From positions 372,001 through 436,000 of the forward strand of contig NZ_VUMV01000001.1 in the NCBI RefSeq assembly GCF_009696005.1: a stretch of 64,000 bases of DNA, given 5' to 3'. Positions 55,335 through 64,000 of this stretch are shown one piece after another; the first letter of the stretch is position 1, and each line of letters begins with the position of its first letter. The notes below the pieces were generated by a model, which was not told where the DNA came from, did not search any database, and saw nothing but the letters and a program-made list of their open reading frames with translations. The translations under genes were made by a program, and so were the position numbers. Origin of the DNA: Bilifractor porci (lineage in GTDB: Bacteria > Bacillota > Clostridia > Lachnospirales > Lachnospiraceae).

Positions 55335-55718
55335 TTACTTTTTCTCGTTGTCTGCTTTGGCTGTCGTTGTTTTCTCTGTCTTATCGGTTTTTTCTTCTTT
55401 TTCAGCCTTTGCCGCGACTGCCTGCTCCGGTTTCTCAATCTGGGCAATCGCTTCTTTCTTCATGGGAATTCTGCAGTTCTTGTTATTGCCGAATTCTACG
55501 ATGACATCTGTATCGGTAATATCAATGATAATACCGTAAAAGCCCCCGGTGGTAACAACAGCATCGCCGATCTCCATACTGTCCAGCATTGCCTGCATTC
55601 TCTTCTGTTCCTTCCTCTGCGGACGAATCATCATAAAATACAGCAGGGCAATCATCGCGACCATGAGAATAATCATACTGAGGCCGCCGCTGGAACTACC
55701 AGAACTTACAAATAACAT
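55335..55718 (-). CDS. yajC: Preprotein translocase subunit YajC
   Basis: A 127-residue single-pass membrane protein of the Sec accessory complex. It has an N-terminal membrane helix (about 15-33), [36 protein letters not shown] and a Lys/Glu/Thr-rich tail longer than usual. GGAGG precedes the ATG. Usually encoded with tgt, as here, with a 207-base gap that includes a GATGTA-loop-TACATC hairpin at 55781-55798. Confidence 0.95.
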   Translation of the reverse strand: MLFVSSGSSSGGLSMIILMVAMIALLYFMMIRPQRKEQKRMQAMLDSMEIGDAVVTTGGFYGIIIDITDTDVIVEFGNNKNCRIPMKKEAIAQIEKPEQAVAAKAEKEEKTDKTEKTTTAKADNEKK

Positions 55719-55925
55719 TTTTCATCCTCCAATCAATCCGGCAGTATACCGTTATTCGTTTTCGCACGGAGCGGATAATTGATGTACAAAAATACATCAA
55801 ATGTCTCACCAGCGCGTCTTTTCATATGATACACAATCGTTTCCCGATGCGCAAGCATTTCCGGAAGAAATCTGCCGTCATGCCGGAATACCGCAGCAGG
55901 GAATTCCCCTTTCCATCAGGCGCAG

Positions 55926-57074
55926 TTAATCCTTTCTCCCATCATTTTCCGCCATGGAATCCAGCGTCTGTCTCTTGAATTCGGCATATCTTCCCTGTTC
56001 GATTGCGTTGCGGATATCCTCCATCAGATGGTTATAGAAATACAGGTTGTGCTGGACGCAGAGCCGCATGCCGAGCATTTCCTTTGCTTTCAGCAGATGG
56101 CGGATATATCCCCTGCTGTAGCGCCGGCAGGTCGGGCACTGGCAGCCTTCTTCAATCGGCCGCTGATCCAGCTCATACTGCGCGTTAAAAAGATTCAGAT
56201 GGCCGTGCCTGGTATAGACATGGCCGTGCCTTCCGTTCCGACTGGGATAGACGCAGTCAAAGAAATCCACTCCCCTGTCCACGGCCTCCAGAATATTGGC
56301 CGGGGTGCCTACCCCCATCAGATAGGTAGGTTTGTCCTTCGGAAGATAAGGAACCACCTGGTCCAGAATATCATACATCTGTTCGTGCGTCTCACCGACC
56401 GCAAGACCGCCGACCGCGTAACCGTCCAGCTCCATCTCTGTGATCCGTTTTGCGTGGTCAATCCGGATATCCGGATAGATGGCTCCCTGGTTGATGCCAA
56501 ACAAAAGCTGTTCCTTATTTATGGTGTCCTCCCGGCTGTTCAGCTCCTCCATTTTCCGCTTGCACCGCTCCAGCCACCTGGCAGTCCGGGATACGGACTG
56601 TTCTACATAAGACCGCTCCGCCACGGAGGAGGGGCACTCGTCAAACGCCATGGCGATGGTAGACGCCAGGTTGGACTGGATCTGCATGCTTTCCTCCGGC
56701 CCCATAAAAATTTTACGGCCGTCAATATGCGAGCGGAAGGTCACCCCCTCCTCCCGGATTTTTCTCAGATCTGCCAGCGAGAAAACCTGGAAGCCGCCGG
56801 AATCCGTCAGAATCGGCCGGTTCCAGGACATAAATTTATGCAGGCCTCCCATCTTTTTTACAACCTCGTCGCCGGGACGCACATGCAGATGGTACGTGTT
56901 GGAAAGCTCTATCTGTGTCCCGATTCTTTCCAGATCCTCCGTGGAAACCGCTCCCTTGATCGCGGCAGCCGTACCGACATTCATAAAAACCGGCGTATGG
57001 ACAACCCCGTGCACCGTCTCAAAATCCGCCCGCTTCGCGCGGCCTTCTTCTGCAATTATTTTATAAACAGCCAA
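55926..57074 (-). CDS. tgt: Queuine tRNA-ribosyltransferase
   Basis: Exchanges guanine-34 for a queuosine precursor in GUN-anticodon tRNAs. The 382-residue TIM-barrel enzyme has PVFMNVGTAAAIKG, the active-site Asp in TDSGGFQVFSL, YLMGVGTPANILEAVDRGVDFFDCV and the zinc ligands CxCxxC (CQCPTC). The start is TTG at 57074 (MAVYKII), with GGAGAGGG upstream; the upstream frame has no ribosome site. The promoter is about 195 bases upstream. Confidence 0.95.
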   Translation of the reverse strand: MAVYKIIAEEGRAKRADFETVHGVVHTPVFMNVGTAAAIKGAVSTEDLERIGTQIELSNTYHLHVRPGDEVVKKMGGLHKFMSWNRPILTDSGGFQVFSLADLRKIREEGVTFRSHIDGRKIFMGPEESMQIQSNLASTIAMAFDECPSSVAERSYVEQSVSRTARWLERCKRKMEELNSREDTINKEQLLFGINQGAIYPDIRIDHAKRITEMELDGYAVGGLAVGETHEQMYDILDQVVPYLPKDKPTYLMGVGTPANILEAVDRGVDFFDCVYPSRNGRHGHVYTRHGHLNLFNAQYELDQRPIEEGCQCPTCRRYSRGYIRHLLKAKEMLGMRLCVQHNLYFYNHLMEDIRNAIEQGRYAEFKRQTLDSMAENDGRKD

Positions 57075-57268
57075 TTTTCCCTCTCCTCTTCCTTGTTTAT
57101 GTCTTTTATGTCGAAATATGAGTACAGCACCAAACGTCATGACACACGGACAGCATGCCAGCCGGCGCATTTCTGCCTCTACGGCGCACCCCCTATACCG
57201 TCATGTTTTTCCAATTAAGCCGAAAATATCCCTCCCGCATCCCGCGTTTCACATATTTTCGCGTTCCA

Positions 57269-57297
57269 AGTATACGAAAGAACCGTCTGCAATTCAA
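57269..57297 (-). promoter_or_regulatory. Sigma-A promoter for tgt-yajC
   Basis: The minus strand reads TTGAAT, 17 bases, TATACT. It lies in the 357-base divergent gap between tgt and the activase gene, leaving a leader of nearly 190 bases. Confidence 0.6.
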
Positions 57298-57373
57298 GTT
57301 TCCCTGTTTTTACCAAAAAACCGAATCCGTTACCTTTTTATCTTTTTTTTAGAATTCACCGATCTGCCCTCGG

Positions 57374-57402
57374 TTGTTTTTGCAGAACCGTTGTCGTATA
57401 AT
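57374..57402 (+). promoter_or_regulatory. Sigma-A promoter for the activase-like gene
   Basis: The plus strand reads TTGTTT, 17 bases, TATAAT, 30 bases before the ATG. The divergent gap has no ORF worth calling. Confidence 0.75.
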
Positions 57403-57431
57403 CCATTACGTTAAAAGGAGAGTTGTATACT

Positions 57432-60400
57432 ATGACAGATATTACCAATACCCTGGGAATTGATATTGGCTCGACCACAGTCAAGATTGTTATTCTGGAC
57501 CAGGAACGTCACATTCTTTTTTCCGATTATAAGAGACATTTTGCGCGGATACAGGAAACCCTTGCGGATCTTCTGGATGAAGCTTCCGAAAAGCTGGGGG
57601 ATCTGCAGCTGCGGCCGGTGATCACCGGAAGCGGCGGCCTCACTCTTGCGCAGAATATCAGCATACCCTTTGTCCAGGAGGTTATTGCCGTCTCCTCCGC
57701 CCTGCAGTTCCAGGCTCCCCAGACAGATGTTGCCATTGAGCTTGGCGGCGAGGACGCAAAAATCATCTATTTTGAGAACGGCAATATCGAGCAGCGGATG
57801 AACGGCGTCTGCGCCGGAGGAACCGGATCTTTTATTGATCAGATGGCTTCTCTTCTTCAGACCGACGCCACGGGCATGAACGAGTACGCGAAAAACTACC
57901 AGGCTGTCTATCCCATTGCCGCGCGCTGCGGCGTGTTCGCCAAGACCGATATCCAGCCGCTGATCAATGAGGGTGCGACAAAAGAAGATCTGTCTGTCTC
58001 TATTTTTCAGGCGGTTGTCAACCAGACCATCTCCGGACTGGCGTGCGGGAAACCGATCCGAGGCCATGTTGCCTTTCTGGGCGGCCCGCTTCATTTCCTT
58101 TCCGAGCTGCGGAACTGCTTTATCCGTACCCTGAATCTGGATGAGGAACACGCGATTATTCCGGAAAACTCGCATCTTTTTGCCGCCATGGGCTCCGCGC
58201 TGAACGCAAAAGAGGAAAACCCGGAGTTTTCCCTTGATTTTCTGCGCGACAAGCTCCGCCACGGCGTAAAGATGAAATTTGAGGTTGCCCGTATGGATCC
58301 TCTGTTCGCCACAAAGGAGGACTATGAGGATTTTCTGAAGAGGCAGAGCCGTTACAAGGTAAAAACAGCGGACTTCTCCACCTATTCCGGAAACTGCTTT
58401 CTGGGAATCGACGCCGGATCCACCACGACAAAGGCAGCCGTCGTAAGCGAAAACGGGGATCTGCTTTACTCCTTCTATGACAATAACCACGGAGATCCGC
58501 TGGGGACCTCCATCCGCGCGATCAAAGACATCTATTCCAAAATGCCGCAGACTGCCCGGATTGTCCGTTCCTGCTCCACCGGTTACGGAGAACAGCTGAT
58601 CAAGGCCGCCCTCATTCTGGATGAGGGAGAGGTGGAAACCATCGCCCATTACACGGCCGCCGCCTTCTTTGATCCGGATGTGGACTGCATACTGGACATC
58701 GGCGGCCAGGATATGAAATGCATCAAAATCCGCGATCATGCGGTCGAGAGCGTACAGCTGAACGAGGCCTGCTCCTCCGGCTGCGGCTCCTTTATCGAAA
58801 ACTTTGCCCAGTCGCTGGATTACAGCGTCCAGGATTTCGCAAAGGAAGCCCTGTTTGCGGAGCATCCCATCGACCTGGGCACCCGCTGCACGGTCTTTAT
58901 GAACTCCCGTGTCAAACAGGCGCAAAAGGAAGGCGCGTCCGTGGCGGACATTTCTGCCGGACTGGCCTACTCTGTGATTAAAAACGCGCTCTATAAGGTT
59001 ATCAAGGTTTCCGACGCCAAAGAGCTGGGCAATCATATTGTTGTCCAGGGCGGAACCTTCTACAACGATGCCGTGCTGCGCAGCTTCGAGAGGATTGCGG
59101 ACTGCGAGGCCATCCGTCCGGATATTGCCGGCATTATGGGAGCTTTCGGGGCGGCGCTGATCGCCAGGGACCGCTACGAGGGGCAGGAGACCACCATGCT
59201 CCCGATCCAGAAGATCAACGCCCTGCAGTATTCCACCAAAATGGCGTACTGCAAAGGCTGTACGAACCACTGCCGCCTGACCGTCAACCATTTTTCCGGC
59301 GGAAGGCAGTACATCAGCGGCAACCGCTGCGAGCGCGGAATCGGTAAGCCGAAGAACGCAAACCATATTCCGAACCTGTTCGAGTATAAATACAACCGGA
59401 TTTTCGGCTATGAGCCTCTGACTGAGGAAGAAGCCATCAGGGGAAAGGTCGGGATTCCCCGTGTCCTGAATATGTATGAGAATTACCCTCTCTGGTTTAC
59501 CTTCTTTACCAGACTGGGCTATCAGGTTGTGCTCTCTCCCACCTCGACCCGGAAAATTTACGAGATGGGTATTGAGTCTATTCCCAGTGATACTGCCTGC
59601 TACCCCGCAAAAATTTCTCACGGACACATTGAGTGGCTGATCCGTCACGGGCTGACATTTATCTGGTATCCCTGCATCCCGTTTGAGAGAAAGGAATTCA
59701 GCGGAGCGGTAAACCATTACAACTGCCCGATTGTAACCTCTTACGCGGAAAATATTAAAAACAACGTGGATGAGCTGCGCGACCCGTCCATCCGGTTTAT
59801 GAATCCTTTCCTGGCTCTTTCAGACGAGGAAGCAATGACCGGCGAGCTGGTGAAAATTTTCCATGACATACCCGAATCCGAGGTTCGGGAGGCGGCTCAT
59901 GCCGGATGGCTGGAGATGGCAAAAACCAGAGAGGATATTCGGAAAAAGGGGGAAGAAACCCTTCGGTGGATGGAGGAGACCGGGCACCGCGGCATTGTGC
60001 TGGCCGGACGTCCTTATCACATCGATCCGGAAATTCACCATGGCATTCCGGATATGATTGTTTCCTATGACGTCGCTGTGCTGACGGAGGATTCCGTCTC
60101 TCATCTGGCGCCGGTGGAGCGCCCCCTGCGCGTCAACGACCAGTGGATGTACCACACCCGTCTGTACGCAGCGGCAAATTACGTGAAAACCAGAGACGAC
60201 CTGGATCTGATCCAGCTGAATTCCTTCGGCTGCGGCCTGGATGCCGTGACGACCGACCAGGTTTATGAGATTCTGTCCGGAAGCGAAAAAATCTACACGG
60301 TTCTGAAGATCGATGAGGTAAATAACCTGGGAGCCGCACGAATCCGCGTCCGCTCTCTTCTGGCCGCCCTTCGCGCGCGCGACCGTTCGGGGATGAAGCG

Positions 60401-61670
60401 CGAGGTTCACAGCTCCGCGCAGCCCAGGGTTATTTTTACCAAGGAGATGAAGGAGGAGGGATACACAATCCTCTGCCCGCAGCTTTCCCCGATTCATTTC
60501 AACCTTATCGAAAAGGCATTTAATACGGGCGGCTATCATCTGGTTATTCTTCCGAACGATAACCGCCACGCGGTGGATGTCGGATTAAAATACGTAAACA
60601 ACGACGCCTGCTACCCTTCCCTTCTGGTGGTAGGACAGATTATGGACGCCCTGCAGTCCGGAAAATATGACTTGAACCGCACAGCGGTCATTATGAGCCA
60701 GACCGGAGGCGGATGCCGCGCATCCAACTACATCGCGTTTATCCGCCGTGCCTTGAAAAAGGCAGGGATGGAACAGGTTCCGGTTATCTCCCTGAATCTG
60801 GTCGGACTGGAGAGCAATCCTGGTCTGAAAATTTCTCCGGGAATGGGAATCCGTGTGGTTTATGCGGCTCTCTTCGGGGATATCTTCATGCGCTGTCTGT
60901 ACCGCATGCGTCCCTATGAAAAGGTGAAGGGGTCTGCAAACCGGCTGCATAAGAAATGGGAGGAAATTGTCATTCATTTCCTGACCGGAAAATCCGTTTC
61001 CCTCCCCAAATTCAACCGGCTGTGCAGGAGCATTATCCGGGATTTCGACCGGCTTCCGATTACCAACGTAAAGAAACCGAGGGTCGGTATCGTCGGAGAG
61101 ATTCTGGTGAAGTACGCGCCCGCGGCAAACAATCATCTGGTGGAGCTTCTGGAATCCGAAGGGGCGGAGGCTGTTGTCCCGGACTTTGTAGACTTCTTCA
61201 TGTACAGCTTCTACAATACTAATTTCAAGGCGGAACATCTGGGAACCTCGAAAAAATCCCGCATGATGTGCAACGCCGCGATAAAGGCTGTCAACGTGCT
61301 CCGCACCGCGATGAACGAAGAATTTATTCACAGCATGCACTTTACGCCGACCGCCAAGGTTGAGGATCTGGCAAAATATGCCTCCCCCATCGTCTCTGTC
61401 GGCAACCAGACCGGGGAAGGCTGGTTCCTGACCGGTGAGATGATGGAGCTGATCCACGGCGGGGTTATGAATATTGTCTGCATCCAGCCGTTTGGCTGCC
61501 TGCCCAATCACATTGTCGGAAAGGGTGTCATCAAGCACATCCGGGCGGATTACCCGAAGGCTAATATTGTCGCCATCGATTATGATCCGGGAGCTTCGGA
61601 AGTGAACCAGCTGAACCGTATCAAGCTGATGCTCAGTACCGCCAACCGGAACCTGAGCGGGACGGTGTGA
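57432..61670 (+). CDS. Giant acyl-CoA dehydratase activase-like protein (two BcrAD/BadFG ATPase modules)
   Basis: A 1412-residue protein. Module 1 (about 6-270) is an ASKHA ATPase of the 2-hydroxyacyl-CoA dehydratase activator type: [32 protein letters not shown] (Cys127) and [10 protein letters not shown] (Cys166). The two Cys positions match the Fe-S ligands of HgdC as I recall them. Module 2 (about 322-590) repeats it with [25 protein letters not shown] and [10 protein letters not shown] CxxCxxxC motif near 607-614 and a DUF2229/dehydratase-like region fill the rest. ATG at 57432, GGAG upstream. No dehydratase subunits are adjacent; the electron acceptor is unknown. Confidence 0.85.
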   Translation: MTDITNTLGIDIGSTTVKIVILDQERHILFSDYKRHFARIQETLADLLDEASEKLGDLQLRPVITGSGGLTLAQNISIPFVQEVIAVSSALQFQAPQTDVAIELGGEDAKIIYFENGNIEQRMNGVCAGGTGSFIDQMASLLQTDATGMNEYAKNYQAVYPIAARCGVFAKTDIQPLINEGATKEDLSVSIFQAVVNQTISGLACGKPIRGHVAFLGGPLHFLSELRNCFIRTLNLDEEHAIIPENSHLFAAMGSALNAKEENPEFSLDFLRDKLRHGVKMKFEVARMDPLFATKEDYEDFLKRQSRYKVKTADFSTYSGNCFLGIDAGSTTTKAAVVSENGDLLYSFYDNNHGDPLGTSIRAIKDIYSKMPQTARIVRSCSTGYGEQLIKAALILDEGEVETIAHYTAAAFFDPDVDCILDIGGQDMKCIKIRDHAVESVQLNEACSSGCGSFIENFAQSLDYSVQDFAKEALFAEHPIDLGTRCTVFMNSRVKQAQKEGASVADISAGLAYSVIKNALYKVIKVSDAKELGNHIVVQGGTFYNDAVLRSFERIADCEAIRPDIAGIMGAFGAALIARDRYEGQETTMLPIQKINALQYSTKMAYCKGCTNHCRLTVNHFSGGRQYISGNRCERGIGKPKNANHIPNLFEYKYNRIFGYEPLTEEEAIRGKVGIPRVLNMYENYPLWFTFFTRLGYQVVLSPTSTRKIYEMGIESIPSDTACYPAKISHGHIEWLIRHGLTFIWYPCIPFERKEFSGAVNHYNCPIVTSYAENIKNNVDELRDPSIRFMNPFLALSDEEAMTGELVKIFHDIPESEVREAAHAGWLEMAKTREDIRKKGEETLRWMEETGHRGIVLAGRPYHIDPEIHHGIPDMIVSYDVAVLTEDSVSHLAPVERPLRVNDQWMYHTRLYAAANYVKTRDDLDLIQLNSFGCGLDAVTTDQVYEILSGSEKIYTVLKIDEVNNLGAARIRVRSLLAALRARDRSGMKREVHSSAQPRVIFTKEMKEEGYTILCPQLSPIHFNLIEKAFNTGGYHLVILPNDNRHAVDVGLKYVNNDACYPSLLVVGQIMDALQSGKYDLNRTAVIMSQTGGGCRASNYIAFIRRALKKAGMEQVPVISLNLVGLESNPGLKISPGMGIRVVYAALFGDIFMRCLYRMRPYEKVKGSANRLHKKWEEIVIHFLTGKSVSLPKFNRLCRSIIRDFDRLPITNVKKPRVGIVGEILVKYAPAANNHLVELLESEGAEAVVPDFVDFFMYSFYNTNFKAEHLGTSKKSRMMCNAAIKAVNVLRTAMNEEFIHSMHFTPTAKVEDLAKYASPIVSVGNQTGEGWFLTGEMMELIHGGVMNIVCIQPFGCLPNHIVGKGVIKHIRADYPKANIVAIDYDPGASEVNQLNRIKLMLSTANRNLSGTV

Positions 61671-61757
61671 AGAGGCTGACAGCGGAATGCAATAAGATAC
61701 TATACGAAACAAAATACAATACGAAAAGGGTTACCATATAAAAAGGTTTACCATACG

Positions 61758-61890
61758 AAAAGGAATACTCTTCCAGAAACCGCTTGCGCTCTGTCCTCGC
61801 GCAGCGGTACTAATCTTCCTGCTGCGCTGGCGCTTGCAGGGAGAAAGTACCGGCGCTGCGGATGTTTCTTTCAGAGTATTCCTTTTCTTT
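61758..61890. repeat. Nested palindromic element downstream of the activase gene
   Basis: Outer arms AAAAGGAATACTCT (61758-61771) and AGAGTATTCCTTTT (61877-61890) are exact inverted repeats. Inside, GAAAC/GTTTC, GGTACT/AGTACC and CTTCCTGC/GCAGGGAG nest in order. T-rich sequence follows on the plus strand, so the element probably ends the activase transcript. Confidence 0.7.
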
Positions 61891-61956
61891 TTTCTGTGCG
61901 GATGCTCAGTTTTTTCTGGTTTTTGCCAGCAGACTGTATAAACACCCGGCGAACAG

Positions 61957-62067
61957 GTTTGCGGTAATATCCCAATACCTCGGCCATACCAGAGACGTAC
62001 GGAAGCAATCTATCTAAACCTGTCCCGGACGTTTACAGCGATATCCTAACATCTAGGCCATACCAGG
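61957..62067. repeat. Imperfect 38-base repeat pair, 74 bases apart
   Basis: Starts at 61957 and 62031. Both carry ATATCC and GGCCATACCAG, with about 29 of 38 positions equal by eye. A partial third copy (GCCATAACAGGG) is at about 62113. They fill the gap between the palindrome and the Lon-like gene. Confidence 0.55.
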
Positions 62068-62134
62068 GCGGATGGTTAGCGAATCAGGAGACAAATCGAA
62101 AGGTATCTCGCCTTGCCATAACAGGGAAGGTATG

Positions 62135-63616
62135 TTACAGCAGCTGATGTATCATCTCCGCGTCGTAGATGACCTGGGTTTTATGGCCGGTTTCAATCTG
62201 GTACAGGGCGTTTGCGGCGATATGTTCTGCCGCCTGTTCCAGATCGCGGATTCCTGTCGTATCGCGGTAGCGCCCGATGACTGCGTCCAGTGCTTCCGGC
62301 GTGAGGATGCATTCCTCTTCTCTCATGCGCATGCGGCGCAGAATTTTCGGCAGGGCAAAGCGGGAGAAGATCACTTTTTTCTCCTCCGGTGTATAGTCCG
62401 GAATGTCAATCACCGCGAACCGGGACATCAGCGGCGCGCTGATTTTACTCTTATCATTGGCGGTTGCTATGGGGTAGACTCCGCCTGTCGGAATCATGCA
62501 TTCCATATAATTATCCGTAAATCCCAGGTTGTCCAGGAGTGTCAGCAGGACATCGGCGGGATTTCCGCTGCCTTTTCCCGCGCTGGCTTTGTCCAGCTCA
62601 TTGATGATAAAGACCAGGTTGGACTCTCCCGCCGCGGCAAACGCCTCCATGATGATGCCCGGCTTGGCATTGGAATACACGCGTGAGCTTCCCGTAAGCT
62701 GTTCCGGATCGTTGATAGAGCTCATGTCCAGAGTGGTCCAGGGAAGCTTCAGGATTCTTGCCACGGCATAGGCGATCTGTGATTTTCCCGTTCCGGCCGG
62801 ACCGGCCAGCAGGATGCCATAGGCGGGCAGCGTGTGAGTCCGGTTGATCTGGATAATTGTCTCGATGACTCTCTGCTTTACTTTTTCCATTCCGTAAAGC
62901 TCTTCATCCAGAATCCTCCTGGCCTCTGCCGGATCGATGGAATCAAAATAATTACTCTTCCAGCGGATGTTCAGCATGGTGGACAGCGCCCGCTGCGCGT
63001 GCCGCTTTTCCTCCGGGGAAACCTCCGCGGATTTTGCCACCGCAAGGTTTCTTCTTGCCCAGACCTGGATATTTTCAGGCAGAGTGCTTCCGGCGCATGT
63101 CAGAAAATCTGTGATTGTCTGAATGCTTGTAATTTTCATATCATCTCCGGAAATCTCCGCATCCTGGTTTTCCTCCGTGTTTTTCGGAGCCGGACTGGAG
63201 AACAGCCTCTCGATCATGTACTGCAGAAAGCCGTCCTCCGCAGAGAGTTTAGAACCGCCTCCAAAGGCCTTTTCACGGATCCGGTAAACCGCATACCCGC
63301 CTTCTCTGTTTTCACCGGAAAGTCTGACCGGAATCCGGTTGGCTCCAAGCCATTTCAGAAGACTTACAAAACGGGCGTCTATTTTCAGGATGTCCGCGCT
63401 CTCTATTCCGTTTTCCCCGTCAAACTCGAACGATGTCCTGTGGGACGGGTTGGTAAAAATTCCATGGGCATGATGCGGCCACTGGTGGGTACTGTTGTTT
63501 AATATCAGGATCGGCTGATCCGGGGATGCCTCCGACGCGTCAGAGGAAAATACAGTGTAAGTCAGAACTGCCCTGGTCTTATCCGCGGGAGCCCCCTTAA
63601 AATCAAAAACCGGCAT
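62135..63616 (-). CDS. Lon-like AAA+ ATPase lacking the protease domain
   Basis: A 493-residue protein. Residues 1-230 form an unrecognised N-terminal region. From about 230 it follows the Lon ATPase core: RILDEELYGMEKVKQRVIETI, Walker A GPAGTGKS (272-279), Walker B region VFIINELDKA where the usual Asp-Glu reads Asn-Glu, MSRF arginine-finger region (397-400) and sensor 2 GIRDLEQ. It stops at residue 493 without the Ser-Lys protease domain. The ATG at 63616 has AAGG upstream. Function unknown; an unfoldase or remodelling ATPase is likely. Confidence 0.8.
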   Translation of the reverse strand: MPVFDFKGAPADKTRAVLTYTVFSSDASEASPDQPILILNNSTHQWPHHAHGIFTNPSHRTSFEFDGENGIESADILKIDARFVSLLKWLGANRIPVRLSGENREGGYAVYRIREKAFGGGSKLSAEDGFLQYMIERLFSSPAPKNTEENQDAEISGDDMKITSIQTITDFLTCAGSTLPENIQVWARRNLAVAKSAEVSPEEKRHAQRALSTMLNIRWKSNYFDSIDPAEARRILDEELYGMEKVKQRVIETIIQINRTHTLPAYGILLAGPAGTGKSQIAYAVARILKLPWTTLDMSSINDPEQLTGSSRVYSNAKPGIIMEAFAAAGESNLVFIINELDKASAGKGSGNPADVLLTLLDNLGFTDNYMECMIPTGGVYPIATANDKSKISAPLMSRFAVIDIPDYTPEEKKVIFSRFALPKILRRMRMREEECILTPEALDAVIGRYRDTTGIRDLEQAAEHIAANALYQIETGHKTQVIYDAEMIHQLL

Positions 63617-63731
63617 ATGATCCTTCTCCCTTCGCAAACATTTTTTATCTTATTCATTATGCACATCTTCCCCGGAAAACTCAATCCCGGAGTAGAGCCT
63701 GCAGGGCAAATATGCAAGAAAAGACAGCCAG

Positions 63732-63833
63732 ATGAATAACCTGGTGAAAAATGTGCAGGAGAATGACAGCCGGCTGAATAACCTGATGAAAAACATGCAG
63801 GAGAATGACAGCCGGCTGAGTAACCTGTTGAAA
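63732..63833 (+). repeat. 42-base tandem repeat
   Basis: About two and a half copies of a 42-base unit beginning GAATAACCTG and containing GGAGAATGACAGCCGGCTGA. A diverged, one-base-shorter copy precedes it from about 63713. Confidence 0.85.
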
Positions 63834-63974
63834 AACAGCAGTTCAGAAGAACACTTTGGAAGCAGAAATCATCCTTTCATCATTTTGAAAAAGGAGCCCC
63901 GGCAGGTACCAATCTGCCGAAGCTCCTTTGTCTTTCTCTTACTTAAATGTATTTATTTCATCCTGCCTTTCTAA
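63732..63974 (+). CDS. Tandem-repeat coiled-coil ORF, probably a decayed gene fragment
   Basis: An 80-residue ORF beginning with 14-residue repeats NNLVKNVQENDSRL, NNLMKNMQENDSRL and SNLLKN, matching two heptads each. The DNA unit is 42 bases. A further upstream copy (from about 63713) is out of frame through a one-base deletion. There is no ribosome site before the ATG. The last third crosses a terminator and is unlikely to be coding. It is best regarded as a remnant of a longer coiled-coil protein. Confidence 0.35.
   Translation: MNNLVKNVQENDSRLNNLMKNMQENDSRLSNLLKNSSSEEHFGSRNHPFIILKKEPRQVPICRSSFVFLLLKCIYFILPF
63890..63929. terminator. Bidirectional terminator near the right edge
   Basis: AAAGGAGC-CC-CGGCAG and CTGCCG-AA-GCTCCTTT form a long stem with a 2-by-2 internal loop and an 8-base hairpin loop. 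T-rich sequence follows on the plus strand. Confidence 0.85.
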
Positions 63975-64000
63975 CCTGTTTTTTGAAGCGTCTTGATGAC

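Noticed and set aside
57118-57414. 98-residue plus-strand ORF in the tgt/activase gap
   Set aside because: It crosses two promoters, lacks a ribosome site and has no recognisable pattern.
57411-59717. 768-residue minus-strand ORF opposite the activase gene
   Set aside because: Antisense shadow of the activase coding frame; no domain is recognisable.
61758-61890. Classical insertion sequence or MITE
   Set aside because: No transposase and no clear target-site duplication flank the palindrome, so only a structured repeat is claimed.

Overview
The window looks like chromosomal DNA of a moderately GC-rich Firmicute of class Clostridia, most likely Lachnospiraceae-like. The reasons are the ylxM-ffh-rpsP-khpA-rimM-trmD-rplS-lepB-rbgA-rnhB order, the DUF4317 and DUF4364 families, a tandem glycine riboswitch, sigma-A promoters of the TTGACA-N17-TATAAT type, strong GGAGG ribosome sites, and tRNA genes without encoded CCA. 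No phage, transposase, plasmid gene or CRISPR array was recognised. Gene density is high and most genes are on the minus strand.

Layout by region (minus-strand operons read right to left). 1-4.5 kb: an alanine/glycine:cation symporter behind a tandem glycine riboswitch, then a phasin-like protein with an ABC1/UbiB kinase, then undecaprenol/diacylglycerol kinase. 4.5-12.4 kb: the ribosome/SRP/tRNA-modification operon, with an enlarged TrmD and an inserted zinc-ribbon membrane protein. 12.4-21.5 kb: citrate synthase, tRNA-Thr(CGT), two membrane-anchored proteins with Thr-Pro-rich linkers (YARHG and C-type-lectin ends), topoisomerase IV ParC/ParE and tRNA-Glu(CTC). 21.7-25.6 kb: DUF4317, two cysteine-rich small proteins, a CarD-like regulator and a degenerate BirA-like gene. 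25.5-30 kb: a two-component system, tmRNA, SmpB, SecG and D-aminoacyl-tRNA deacylase. 30-35.3 kb: a polar amino-acid ABC importer, cofactor-independent phosphoglycerate mutase and DUF4364. 35.4-46.3 kb: RarA, a DUF2298 membrane protein, a sugar nucleotidyltransferase, an ABC-F ATPase, an LTA-synthase-like sulfatase and a PucR-type regulator. 46.5-55.2 kb: an amino-acid biosynthesis block, leuB-ilvD-ilvB-serC-serA-DUF1015. 55.3-57.1 kb: YajC and Tgt. 57.4-61.7 kb: a 1412-residue acyl-CoA dehydratase activase-like protein. 61.7-64 kb: structured and repeated DNA, a Lon-like AAA+ ATPase without a protease domain, and a decayed tandem-repeat coiled-coil ORF.

Functionally this is mostly core genome: translation, secretion, DNA topology, trans-translation and branched-chain/serine synthesis. 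The least ordinary items are the protease-less Lon-like ATPase with an NE Walker B, TrmD with an internal insert and a C-terminal extension, the eroding BirA-like gene, a nested 133-bp palindromic element after the activase gene, a 19-bp direct repeat bracketing a small orphan gene, and two tRNA-terminator-gene junctions. No clearly new defence or metabolic system could be demonstrated by reading alone. The right-hand end (61.7-64 kb) is the best place to look further.
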